DNA of 42,131 bases, taken from Eubacterium sp. (GTDB lineage: Bacteria > Bacillota > Clostridia > Lachnospirales > Lachnospiraceae). Shown here in pieces: positions 28,519 to 39,494 of the stretch. Under the pieces are notes generated by a model. That model was not told the origin of the DNA and made no database searches. It saw nothing but the letters and a program-made list of their open reading frames with translations. Within the stretch, counting starts at the first letter, position 1. Every line of letters starts with the position of its first letter. Where the stretch lies: positions 1-42,131 of the forward strand of contig JAEFAB010000070.1 in assembly GCA_016292095.1 (NCBI GenBank), written 5' to 3'. Position numbers and translations under genes: made by a program.

Positions 28519-29526
28519 ATGAATTACAAGAAGCTTCTTTTGGCATGTGCTATGTTTGTGTCATGTTTGGTGGTTTTGGTTACTTCGCCAAACCATTACC
28601 GTCAATCCGCTTCCGGAACTATCATTTTGGAGATGGAGAATGCGCAAATGGAAATGGATTTGGAGCAGTTTATTCCTTTGGTGCTGATGGCGGAAATGCC
28701 GTACGAGAGTCCCGGAGAATTGTTAAAAGCCCAGGCGGTGGTAATTCGAACCAATATTTTACATACGATGGATGGGAACAAAGTCATGAAGGCCCGGGAA
28801 ATCGGCCTGCCTTACAAGACACCAAGTCAGTTAAAACAATTATGGTTTCAGGAAGAAAAAATGTTCCGGGCAAACAAGGTATCGGGGATGGTGGCGAATT
28901 TCTCCGGCTTGGGCGAAGGAGAAATTTACACAAAGAAGATGAAGGAATTAAAGGAGATTGTGGGGGAGACTGAAGGACGGGTTTTAAAAATAGAAGGAAA
29001 ACTGATTTTGCCTTTGTTTCACCGGCTAAGCAATGGGAAAACCAGAGGAGGAAAGGAAACGATTGGAGACGATTTTTCGTACTTAAAAGAGGTGGAATGC
29101 AGTATGGATATGGAGGCTTCAGGATATACGCAGTATCAGGAATTTGGAGTTCCGGAGATTTTTGAAAAGTTGAAGCAACATGGAATTGTAATTTATCAAA
29201 AGGGGGATGAGATGGATACAATCAGCGCAGAAACTTTTGTGAAGCAGTATCAGGAAACAAAGAAGGAACAGCAGGGATATCTGTGCTGTTTTTGTCTGGG
29301 AGATGTACAAATTGACGGGATGGATTTTGCGGATGCTCTGGGACTCTCGTCACCGGCAATGGATGTAACTTGGGAAGCAGAGAAAGTACGATTTACAACA
29401 AGAGGATGCGGGCATGGGTTTGGAATGAGTTTGAATGAGGCCGGAAATATGGCAAGGAAGGGGATGAAGTACGATAAAATTTTAAAGACTTTTTATGATG
29501 CAGCGCTTGTGAAAAATATTGAATAA
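28519..29526 (+). CDS. spoIID: SpoIID/LytB-family sporulation lytic transglycosylase
   Basis: 335 aa. SpoIID cleaves peptidoglycan glycan strands in the mother cell during engulfment of the forespore, working with SpoIIP and SpoIIM. An N-terminal membrane anchor (about 5-25) is followed by the SpoIID domain with the segment VLMAEMPYESPGELLKAQAVVIRT; E59 in AEMP corresponds to the family's catalytic glutamate. The end keeps FTTRGCGHGFGMSLNEAGNMARKGMKYDKILKTFY, the classic SpoIID/LytB C-terminal motif. I chose ATG 28519 with GGAGA a few bases upstream. CATATAAT at 28486-28493 resembles a sigma-E -10 box, but no clear -35 is visible. The neighbour is a spoIIQ-like gene, an arrangement known from clostridial genomes. 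Presence argues that the organism forms endospores. Confidence 0.88.
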   Translation: MNYKKLLLACAMFVSCLVVLVTSPNHYRQSASGTIILEMENAQMEMDLEQFIPLVLMAEMPYESPGELLKAQAVVIRTNILHTMDGNKVMKAREIGLPYKTPSQLKQLWFQEEKMFRANKVSGMVANFSGLGEGEIYTKKMKELKEIVGETEGRVLKIEGKLILPLFHRLSNGKTRGGKETIGDDFSYLKEVECSMDMEASGYTQYQEFGVPEIFEKLKQHGIVIYQKGDEMDTISAETFVKQYQETKKEQQGYLCCFCLGDVQIDGMDFADALGLSSPAMDVTWEAEKVRFTTRGCGHGFGMSLNEAGNMARKGMKYDKILKTFYDAALVKNIE

Positions 29527-29566
29527 AAATTTTAAAATTGTTCATACTATGTTTGAGGTGATAAGT

Positions 29567-30367
29567 ATGGATAAGAAATTTATTGCAGCAGTAGCTGTGT
29601 GTGTAGTGGCATTAATAGCAGTTGCCACAGGAACTATTTTTTTAGGACAACGAGGAGCAAGTTTCAGAACATCAGATGCTGAAATTGGAATTACGACAGA
29701 GAGCAATATGGATGTGGCACAGAAAATCGTCAAAGAATTTGAAAGTGAAATTGCATCCCAGGGAGACCGTGTCGGTCCTCAGGAAGAAGACAAAGAACAC
29801 AAGGAAGGCGAGAAAAACATTGTTAGTACCAACGGAAAAGTGAAAAAGAAGACCGTTGAAGCAAACAGCGAAACCGGAACGATTGCGAACGAAGAATATC
29901 GCGGACTTTCTTCGGAGGCTACCGCCCAGATTGAATTGCTGAAGTTTAATAAAAACAGTAAATTGCTGTGGCCGGTAGAAGGGAATATTATTATTCCTTT
30001 TGATATGGAAAGTACAGTATATTATTCCACCTTGGATGAGTACAAAACCAGTCCCGGCATTGTGATTCAGAGTAGCAAAGGCACTGCTATCAAGGCGGCA
30101 TCTGCCGGTGTAATTACTAAAATTGAAGACAGCGAGGAACTGGGAGTGTGTATCAAGCAGGCAGTTGGAAACGACTATATTGCAACCTATGGACAAGTCA
30201 CCAATCCGGAAGTGGCAGTGGGGGACTATGTGGAAGCAGGACAGGTGATTGCTTATGTTGGAAAACCGTCTGCTTACTACACCAAGGAAGGTGACAATCT
30301 TTATTTCGCATTGTCCAAAAAAGACAAAAAGATTGATCCGCTGAACCATATTGTTTATGAAGATTAG
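29567..30367 (+). CDS. spoIIQ: SpoIIQ-like membrane-anchored degenerate M23/LytM protein
   Basis: 266 aa with one N-terminal transmembrane segment (about 5-27), a charged Glu/Lys-rich stalk (about 50-125) and a LytM/peptidase M23 fold (about 140-260). SpoIIQ sits in the forespore membrane and binds SpoIIIAH across the intermembrane space, forming the feeding-tube channel. The usual zinc-ligand positions are substituted: the first motif reads S162-P-G-I-V-I instead of H-x-G-x-D, and the second reads L-Y246-F-A-L instead of L-H-F-E. It should therefore be non-hydrolytic, like Bacillus SpoIIQ. GAGGTG lies 6 bases before ATG 29567. It follows spoIID by 40 bases. Alternatively it could be a generic M23-family scaffold; the spoIID context favours SpoIIQ. 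Confidence 0.72.
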   Translation: MDKKFIAAVAVCVVALIAVATGTIFLGQRGASFRTSDAEIGITTESNMDVAQKIVKEFESEIASQGDRVGPQEEDKEHKEGEKNIVSTNGKVKKKTVEANSETGTIANEEYRGLSSEATAQIELLKFNKNSKLLWPVEGNIIIPFDMESTVYYSTLDEYKTSPGIVIQSSKGTAIKAASAGVITKIEDSEELGVCIKQAVGNDYIATYGQVTNPEVAVGDYVEAGQVIAYVGKPSAYYTKEGDNLYFALSKKDKKIDPLNHIVYED

Positions 30368-30422
30368 CGGAACCAAATGGGAAACGTTGCATAAGATAAA
30401 GTAGATGGGCAATGCCCGAGGT

Positions 30423-30456
30423 ACAACAGGCAACAGTTAACAACCTGTTGTTTATT
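30423..30456 (+). terminator. Terminator-like hairpin after spoIIQ-like gene
   Basis: ACAACAGG / CCTGTTGT stem with a 13-base loop, followed by TTATTAT; a modest T tract. Confidence 0.6.
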
Positions 30457-30463
30457 ATAGATG

Positions 30464-30533
30464 GACTACTTCACTGTAATAATTATAGGAGCAAAGCTTT
30501 GTTCCTACCGGTTGCAGTGAGGTAGTCTTTTTT
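30464..30533 (+). terminator. Large nested intrinsic terminator
   Basis: GACTACTTCACTG (30464-30476) pairs with CAGTGAGGTAGTC (30515-30527), one G-U, and encloses a second hairpin TAGGA-CAAAGCTTTG-TCCTA-like; seven T follow. It separates the sporulation pair from the next gene. Confidence 0.85.
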
Positions 30534-30553
30534 GCACATGATAAATAATAACA

Positions 30554-30581
30554 TTGCAGGTATTAGAGGGATTATTATAGA
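30554..30581 (+). promoter_or_regulatory. Weak candidate promoter of the acidic-protein gene
   Basis: TTGCAG (30554-30559), 16-base spacer, TATAGA (30576-30581). Some promoter is needed here after the strong terminator, but the match is only moderate. Confidence 0.35.
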
Positions 30582-30624
30582 TATACTTATGAAAAAATGA
30601 TAAAATATCAAAGGGAGGTTGGTT

Positions 30625-33416
<2,792 letters not shown>

Positions 33417-33420
33417 AGGG

Positions 33421-35595
33421 ATGAAGTCAAGAAGATTATTGGCGGGAGTAATGGCTTTGATTTTAGTGCTTGCCATGATTCCGGTTACTATGGGAGTAAA
33501 AGAAGTACATGCGGCAGAAGCAACACAAATCACGGCACCAATCGACCAGTCATTGGTAGCCGCCGGCTATGTTCAGATCGCCTGGAAGGCAGCAAGCGGT
33601 TCCGTAAGAAACTATGAAGTATATATTGATAACACAAAGGTGGTAACAACCCAAAACACGGAATACGAGTACTATACCACCAGCGTGAAGCGTTTTGATG
33701 TGTATGTTAAAACGGTTTATACCAACGGCAGTTGGGCAAATTCAGAAAGCAGTTCCTTCTTTGTGACGAAAAAAGGATTGGCAGTTAATGAAGTAATGGG
33801 GAAAAATCTGTCTCCATTGGAAATGAATATAGGTTGGTACTATACCTGGGGAACTTCGGAATTTTCACATTCAACCTATCGTTATGCGCAATTCGTTCCA
33901 ATGCAGTGGGGGAAAGGAAACGAAACAAATAACATCAATAATGCGGTAAGTAAAGGATACCGATATTTTCTTGGATACAATGAGCCGGATATGAGTGGCG
34001 ATGTTGGCGGCAGCAATATGACCGTGGAAACGGCATTAAACAATTGGCCGAATTTAACCGGAAAAGATATTCACTTAGGTTCACCGGCGCCGGCATTGTG
34101 TCCGGCATGGAGCAACGGAAGCTGGTTCAGAAGTTTTATGAACGGGGTTGACCAAGATTCCTTTGAATTTATTCCGTTACATTGCTATTACGGTCAATAT
34201 GGCGGTGCCCAGGCGGCAAACACATTTCTGACAGAAGTGGTGGATGGAACTTACAACATGTATCATAAGCCAATCTGGATTACGGAATTTGCCATTAGTG
34301 GCTGGGGATACAATGATGCAAACGGAAAGCAGAAAACAAAAGAATTTATGGAAGCGGTGATTCGGGGATTGAATGAGAGAAGCTATGTGGAACGTTATTC
34401 CTGGTTCTCGTTTAATACTACCGATGGAAATAATGGTGCGTCTGCACTTTGGACCAACGCTACAGGCGAACTGACAGAGTTGGGACAAATGTATGTAAGT
34501 CTTGGAAATCCGGAAGGGTACGATTACCACCGTACTCTTGAAAACGAGCCGTATTCCATTGCAATTTCAAGCAGAAATGACCTTCTTCCGAACAGCGTAA
34601 CGATTAAGGATGTTGTTTATGAAGACCAGGCGGCAAAGAACGGCGTGACCGTTACAGCATCTTCGGAACTTGGAAATAATAAGGCAGTCGCTGCCATTGA
34701 TAATAGCATTTCTTCCCGTTGGGAGTCTGTTCAGGGGGTGGATCCCCAGTCTCTGACAATTGATTTGGGAGAAACGAGAAAGATTAAACAAGTGGACATT
34801 GTCTGGGAAGGTGCTTCGGCAGAACGGTATTCTATTGATGTTTCCACAGATGGTGTGAATTATGAATCGATTGCTTCGGTAAGAAGTAGTCAGGGGGCAA
34901 GATGGGATTGTATTACTCTAGCAAAAATGCAGGAAGCAAGATTTGTTAAAATTAATGGAACAAGTAGAACGACACCGTATGGTTATTCCATTTATGACCT
35001 TGCAGTGTACGGAAGCGAAGTGGAGGAACCGACAACAGAAGAACCGACGACAGTGGAACCGAAAACACAGGTTCAAATGTTGGGGTATCAGCTCAGTACT
35101 ACGAAAGAAGGCTACCGTGTTATTGGCGCTGTGGAACCGCAGATTGGTGGGAAGCGTGTAAAGTCCTATGGGGTTGTTTATGCCATCAGAAATCTATTCG
35201 GAACAGAGTCCACAGGAATTCAAGAAGAAGATATGGTGGTAGGTTCTTCAAATACATATATCAGAAGTTTTGAAGCCACACCTCAGGCAACTTTGAACAC
35301 GCGATATTCTGAATCTTCTACCGCAATTAATTTTGCACAGTTAATGTCTTTTGGAAGAAAGAATGCAAAGGCATTTAATACAGTTTATGCCACAAGAGTC
35401 TATGCGGAATTAGAAGATGGAACTTATGTCTATAGCAATATGATGCAAACCTCTGTTGCGTACCTTGCAGATTACCTGTATAGCAGACGAATGATGAAAA
35501 ATTATACAGCACATAACTATCTGTATGAGCAAATCCTCAAAGTAGTAAATCCGAACTATGAGGAAATAGCTTTTGAGGAATCATCAATGCCGTAA
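33421..35595 (+). CDS. Secreted GH128 beta-1,3-glucanase with F5/8C and shared C-terminal domain
   Basis: 724 aa. Signal peptide (about 1-35, ending VHAAEA), an Ig/Fn3-like domain (about 38-125), a GH128 (Glyco_hydro_cc) catalytic domain (about 130-370), an F5/8 type C domain (about 390-532), a short EEPTTEEPTT linker, and the shared C-terminal domain (about 547-718). Putative catalytic residues are acid/base E188 in GYNEPD and nucleophile E289 in WITEFAISGWG; GH128 enzymes hydrolyse beta-1,3-glucans. ATG 33421 uses AGAGGAG located across the glpK stop codon. The C-terminal domain keeps HNYLYEQILKVVNPNYE, but the final IAFEES lacks the usual Trp. It is the only one of the three GH128 proteins here with this domain, linking the glucanases to the CotH block 25 kb away. 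Confidence 0.92.
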   Translation: MKSRRLLAGVMALILVLAMIPVTMGVKEVHAAEATQITAPIDQSLVAAGYVQIAWKAASGSVRNYEVYIDNTKVVTTQNTEYEYYTTSVKRFDVYVKTVYTNGSWANSESSSFFVTKKGLAVNEVMGKNLSPLEMNIGWYYTWGTSEFSHSTYRYAQFVPMQWGKGNETNNINNAVSKGYRYFLGYNEPDMSGDVGGSNMTVETALNNWPNLTGKDIHLGSPAPALCPAWSNGSWFRSFMNGVDQDSFEFIPLHCYYGQYGGAQAANTFLTEVVDGTYNMYHKPIWITEFAISGWGYNDANGKQKTKEFMEAVIRGLNERSYVERYSWFSFNTTDGNNGASALWTNATGELTELGQMYVSLGNPEGYDYHRTLENEPYSIAISSRNDLLPNSVTIKDVVYEDQAAKNGVTVTASSELGNNKAVAAIDNSISSRWESVQGVDPQSLTIDLGETRKIKQVDIVWEGASAERYSIDVSTDGVNYESIASVRSSQGARWDCITLAKMQEARFVKINGTSRTTPYGYSIYDLAVYGSEVEEPTTEEPTTVEPKTQVQMLGYQLSTTKEGYRVIGAVEPQIGGKRVKSYGVVYAIRNLFGTESTGIQEEDMVVGSSNTYIRSFEATPQATLNTRYSESSTAINFAQLMSFGRKNAKAFNTVYATRVYAELEDGTYVYSNMMQTSVAYLADYLYSRRMMKNYTAHNYLYEQILKVVNPNYEEIAFEESSMP

Positions 35596-35631
35596 ATATT
35601 GAATAAAAGTGTTTTTTTCACGGAAAGATTC

Positions 35632-35660
35632 TTTTCAAAAAACGTTTTTACTTCTATAAT
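35632..35660 (+). promoter_or_regulatory. Candidate promoter of the GH128 pair
   Basis: TTTTCA (35632-35637), 17-base spacer, perfect TATAAT (35655-35660), 47 bases before the start codon of the second GH128 gene. Confidence 0.55.
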
Positions 35661-35706
35661 CAAATCAGGAGATTGAACGGGTTAAAATTGAATATGGAGG
35701 AGAGAA

Positions 35707-37821
35707 ATGAAATCTGTGAGAAAAATCATTGCAGGAATCCTGGCAATTGCATTAGTGCTGGCATTGATTCCGGGAACAATGGGGGAGAAGAAGACTCAGG
35801 CAGCAGAGGCAACGACGATTACTGCACCTGGAAATAATTCTTTGGTAGCTGCAGGATATGTTCGTATTGCGTGGGAAGCATCACAAGGTTCGGTGAAGAA
35901 CTATGAAGTGTATATTAATAATGCTAAGGTGACAGCGACACCGAAGACAGAATATGAGTATTACACAACACAGGTAAAGAAGTTTACAGTTTATGTAAAA
36001 ACTCTTTATAACAATGGAACGTCCGCTACATCGGAGGTAAGTAACTTTTTTGTAACGAAGAAAGGACTTGCCGTCAACGACAATATGGGCAAAAATATTT
36101 CTCCGTTGGAAATGAACATGGGATGGTATTATACTTGGGGAAATACTCCTTTTTCCTATACAACCTATAAAAGTGCAGAGTTTGTGCCAATGGTATGGGG
36201 AACAGGAGATGAGGATAAGAATCTTGCAAAAATTGCCGCAGGAAAATATCGCTATTTATTAGGATACAATGAACCGGATTATCCGATGTGGGATCAGAAT
36301 GGAAATTATATTGGAGGAAGTGATGTTCCTGTCAACACTGCAATTGCAAATTGGTCAAAATTCCAAGGGAAGAGTAATTATCTTGGAGCACCGGCACCGG
36401 CACAATGTCCGGCATGGACTGGTGGTGACTGGGCGAGAACTTTCTTTAACAGCGTGTCAAAAGATGATTATGATTTTATTCCATTACACTGCTATTATGG
36501 TACTTTTGGTGGTGCAGCCGGAGCAAATTCCTTTTTAGAAAATGTAGTGGATGCCACATATGAGTTGTATCACAAACCTATTTGGGTTACGGAGTTTGCC
36601 GTTAGCGGATGGGGATATGATAATGAATATGCGAAACAGTCCATGAAAGAATTTATGGAAACTGTTATTCAGGGATTAAATGAAAGAGCTTATGTGGAAC
36701 GTTATTCATGGTTCTCATTTGATACAACCGACGGAAATAATGGTGCTTCTGCTCTTTGGACCAACGCCACCGGTAAATTGACGGAGTTGGGCGAAATATA
36801 TGTGGATGAAGGAAATCCGGAAGGATACGATTATCGCAATTTACCACAGCCTGAATACATTACCTCAGTTGTAAATAGAAAAACTATTTTGGATAATACA
36901 GTAACAATTAATAAAGTTCAGTGTGAGGACTATGTGGCAAAAAACGGGGTTTCACTTTCCGCAACTTCTGTACAGGGAGGAAACAAACCGGAGGATGCCA
37001 TTGATAACAGTTTTACTTCCCGTTGGGAATCAAAGCATGGTGTAGATCCTCAGTCCCTTACCATTGACCTGGGAACGGTACGAAATATTAAACAGGTTGA
37101 TATTATTTGGGAGAATGCATCAGCTGCAACATATTTTATTGAGATTTCTACGGATGGAAGGACTTACGAACAGGTAGCTGAAGTTAGTAGCAGTCAAGGT
37201 GAGCGTTGTGATATTGTTGAATTTAGTCATCTGAAATCAGCCCGTTATGTGAGAATTAACGGAACCAGCAGAACCACAGGGTATGGTTACTCCATTTTAG
37301 ATCTTGCGATTTACGGTACAGACAATGTGGTTGTGGATGAGACAACAACACAACCTCAAACAACTAGAAGACAGAATCCTACTACACAGAGAACAACAAC
37401 AAAAGTTGTAACAACTCAGGAAGTTGGAAGCACCGGTTCAAAGAATGTGGAAACGACAGGGAAAGAAGTCACTTCTCTTTTAGCAGATGGGAAAACAACT
37501 GTCCCGAAAACAGAAGTTAAGAAACCTGGAAGAGTTGTGATTAAGAAGGCAAGCAAAAAGAAGAATGCGAAGAAAGCAAAAATTGTCTTAAAGAAAATGA
37601 AGAGCGTGTCCGGTTATCAAATCAGATATTGTGAAAACAAGAAATTCCAGGGCTATATGGATAAGACAATTCGCACAAAGTCGACGAAACTGACCTTGAA
37701 AGGACTTGCAAAAGGACGAAAGTACTACATCAAGGTTCGAGCATATTACAAAGACAAGACCGGAAAATATTATGGTAAATGGTCAAAGAAAGTACGTGTG
37801 AAAATAAGGAGGAAAAAATGA
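35707..37821 (+). CDS. Secreted GH128 beta-1,3-glucanase with F5/8C and Lys-rich C-terminal domain
   Basis: 704 aa. Signal peptide (about 1-36), Ig/Fn3-like domain (about 38-125), GH128 domain (about 130-375) with E189 in GYNEPD and E296 in WVTEFAVSGWG, F5/8 type C domain (about 395-540), a Thr/Gln/Arg-rich linker (about 545-600), and a C-terminal Fn3-like domain with many lysines (about 603-704; motifs GYQIRYCENKKFQGY and YYIKVRAYYKDKTG). This basic module replaces the shared C-terminal domain of the first GH128 protein and may bind anionic wall polymers (inference). Start ATG 35707 follows GGAGGAG. Its stop overlaps the start of the third GH128 gene by four bases (ATGA). Confidence 0.92.
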   Translation: MKSVRKIIAGILAIALVLALIPGTMGEKKTQAAEATTITAPGNNSLVAAGYVRIAWEASQGSVKNYEVYINNAKVTATPKTEYEYYTTQVKKFTVYVKTLYNNGTSATSEVSNFFVTKKGLAVNDNMGKNISPLEMNMGWYYTWGNTPFSYTTYKSAEFVPMVWGTGDEDKNLAKIAAGKYRYLLGYNEPDYPMWDQNGNYIGGSDVPVNTAIANWSKFQGKSNYLGAPAPAQCPAWTGGDWARTFFNSVSKDDYDFIPLHCYYGTFGGAAGANSFLENVVDATYELYHKPIWVTEFAVSGWGYDNEYAKQSMKEFMETVIQGLNERAYVERYSWFSFDTTDGNNGASALWTNATGKLTELGEIYVDEGNPEGYDYRNLPQPEYITSVVNRKTILDNTVTINKVQCEDYVAKNGVSLSATSVQGGNKPEDAIDNSFTSRWESKHGVDPQSLTIDLGTVRNIKQVDIIWENASAATYFIEISTDGRTYEQVAEVSSSQGERCDIVEFSHLKSARYVRINGTSRTTGYGYSILDLAIYGTDNVVVDETTTQPQTTRRQNPTTQRTTTKVVTTQEVGSTGSKNVETTGKEVTSLLADGKTTVPKTEVKKPGRVVIKKASKKKNAKKAKIVLKKMKSVSGYQIRYCENKKFQGYMDKTIRTKSTKLTLKGLAKGRKYYIKVRAYYKDKTGKYYGKWSKKVRVKIRRKK

Positions 37822-39278
37822 AAACAGAAAAAAAATTATTTGCAGGATTTTTAGTTGTTGTAATGATGTTCTCTGTTTTTTCGGATTATTCCGGAAAAAC
37901 AACGGTTTCCGCAGCAGAGAAAGTATCTATTATTGCACCGGCAAATAATAAGCTGGTAGCAGCAGGGTATATTGGAATTGAGTGGAACAGTGTTAGTGAT
38001 GCAAAAAACTATACGTTATATATCAATGACACAAAGGTTGTCACACAGAAAGAAACATCTTATGAGTACTATACAACAGAAGTTGCATATCATACTGCAT
38101 ATGTAAAGGCAAATTTTGAAGACGGAACTTCAATTACTTCATCTAAATCAACCTTTGGAGTTTCTAAAAAAGGACTTGCAGTTAATGACGGAATGGGAAA
38201 GAAGTTATCTCCTGCAAATATGAATATGGCATGGTATTACACTTGGGGAAACACCCCATTTAGATATACCACTTATAATCAAATTGAGTTTGTGCCAATG
38301 GTATGGGGAACAGGAGATGAGGATAAGAACCTTGCAAAAATAGCCGCTGGAAATTATCGCTATTTATTAGGATACAATGAACCTGATATGGGGAACAGCG
38401 TTGGAGGTAGTAACATTAATGTTCAAACCGCTATTGACCACTGGCCAAAGTTTCAGGGAAAGAGTAAGTACTTGGGAACACCAGCACCGGCACTGTGTCC
38501 GGCATGGAGTAGTGGCAGCTGGGCGAGAACATTCTTAGACAGTGTTGATCCAAGCACTTATGACTTTATTCCGTTGCACTGCTATTATGGCACTTACGGT
38601 GGTGCTTCAGCAGCAAATACATTTTTAACAGAAGTTGTAGATGGTACTTATAAAAAATATCATAAGCCTATTTGGATTACAGAATTTGCAATTAGCGGTT
38701 GGGGATATAACAGTTCACAAAAATCTTCTGTAAAATTGTTTATGGAGAAAGTTATTGAAGGATTGAATGAACGAAAATATGTAGAGCGCTATTCATGGTT
38801 TTCTTTTGACACAACTGACAATACCAATGGTGCCTCTGCACTGTGGACCAATTCAACAGGTGTTTTAACAGAGTTAGGACAAACCTATGTGAATTATGGA
38901 AATCCAACAAAAGCTTCAACAGAGCCTGTTTCAACGGAAAAGGATACGGTTGATCGGGAAACAACAAAGAAAGCAGAAATCAAAAAGCCGGCAAAGGTAA
39001 AAATCAAATCTGCGAAAAAGAAAAAGAATGCTAAGAAAGCGAAAATCACAATTAAAAAAGTGAAAGGTGCCCTTGGTTATCAGATTCGTTTTTGTGATAA
39101 CAAAAAATTCCAGGGATACGAAGATAAATTAATCAAGAAAAATAAAGCGAAAATCACTTTAAAGGGACTGCAAAAGAAAACAAAGTATTTTATTAAAATT
39201 CGTGCCTTTAATAAGAAGCGAAGTGGAAAAAGACAGTACGGAAAGTGGTCGAAAGTAAAGAAGATAAAAATGAAGTAA
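37818..39278 (+). CDS. Secreted GH128 beta-1,3-glucanase, short form with Lys-rich C-terminal domain
   Basis: 486 aa. Signal peptide (about 1-34, ending VSAAE), Ig/Fn3-like domain (about 36-122), GH128 domain (about 127-362) with E188 in GYNEPD and E289 in WITEFAISGWG, short Thr/Glu linker, and the same Lys-rich Fn3-like C-terminal module as its upstream neighbour (about 388-486). It lacks the F5/8C domain. ATG 37818 has AAGGAGG six bases upstream and overlaps the previous stop, so the two are translationally coupled. A stretch of about 100 bases around 38286-38389 is nearly identical to 36178-36281 of the upstream paralogue, suggesting recent duplication or gene conversion. A strong terminator closes the operon. 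Confidence 0.92.
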   Translation: MKTEKKLFAGFLVVVMMFSVFSDYSGKTTVSAAEKVSIIAPANNKLVAAGYIGIEWNSVSDAKNYTLYINDTKVVTQKETSYEYYTTEVAYHTAYVKANFEDGTSITSSKSTFGVSKKGLAVNDGMGKKLSPANMNMAWYYTWGNTPFRYTTYNQIEFVPMVWGTGDEDKNLAKIAAGNYRYLLGYNEPDMGNSVGGSNINVQTAIDHWPKFQGKSKYLGTPAPALCPAWSSGSWARTFLDSVDPSTYDFIPLHCYYGTYGGASAANTFLTEVVDGTYKKYHKPIWITEFAISGWGYNSSQKSSVKLFMEKVIEGLNERKYVERYSWFSFDTTDNTNGASALWTNSTGVLTELGQTYVNYGNPTKASTEPVSTEKDTVDRETTKKAEIKKPAKVKIKSAKKKKNAKKAKITIKKVKGALGYQIRFCDNKKFQGYEDKLIKKNKAKITLKGLQKKTKYFIKIRAFNKKRSGKRQYGKWSKVKKIKMK

Positions 39279-39288
39279 CAAACAATGA

Positions 39289-39325
39289 AACAGCGGATTT
39301 CCGAAAGGAAGTTCGCTGTTTTTCT
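39289..39325 (+). terminator. Intrinsic terminator after the GH128 pair
   Basis: Fourteen-base-pair stem (39289-39302 with 39307-39320) closed by a GAAA tetraloop, followed by a T-rich tract. Confidence 0.93.
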
Positions 39326-39350
39326 GTCTTATTGTCCATTGATTTTATGA

Positions 39351-39368
39351 TTGATAAATAATTATCAA
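39351..39368. promoter_or_regulatory. Rex-like operator overlapping the nfnAB -35 box
   Basis: TTGATAAATAATTATCAA is a perfect inverted repeat with 7-base arms and a 4-base centre. The clostridial Rex (NADH/NAD+ sensor) consensus is TTGTTAA-N4-TTAACAA, so this differs by one symmetrical substitution. The position over the -35 box fits repression, and the genes downstream handle NADH/NADPH/ferredoxin balance. The regulator assignment is inferred. Confidence 0.5.
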
Positions 39369-39379
39369 TGTGTTATACT
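39351..39379 (+). promoter_or_regulatory. Sigma-A promoter of nfnAB
   Basis: TTGATA (39351-39356), 17-base spacer, TATACT (39374-39379). The leader is about 110 bases. Confidence 0.8.
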
Positions 39380-39494
39380 AAAACGAACTGCAAATTTTAG
39401 AGACTGAAAAATAGAAAGTTTAGCAATTTTTTTGTTAAACCATAGCAGTAAATTGAAGTTTAGATGATTAAGAAACATTTTAGGAGGAACACAA

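Noticed and set aside
28437-28973. 178-codon open frame on + overlapping spoIID in another phase
   Set aside because: It overlaps spoIID, which has clear family motifs and a ribosome site; this frame has Gly/Arg-rich text with no recognisable domain and no good start.
29521-29550. Sigma-E-like promoter (GAATAAA, 15-base gap, CATACTAT) before the spoIIQ-like gene
   Set aside because: The predicted start of transcription would fall inside the ribosome binding site at 29555-29560; spoIIQ is also normally forespore controlled.
35596-35650. Terminator between GH128 genes 1 and 2
   Set aside because: T and A runs can pair, but no GC-containing stem with a following T tract is visible.
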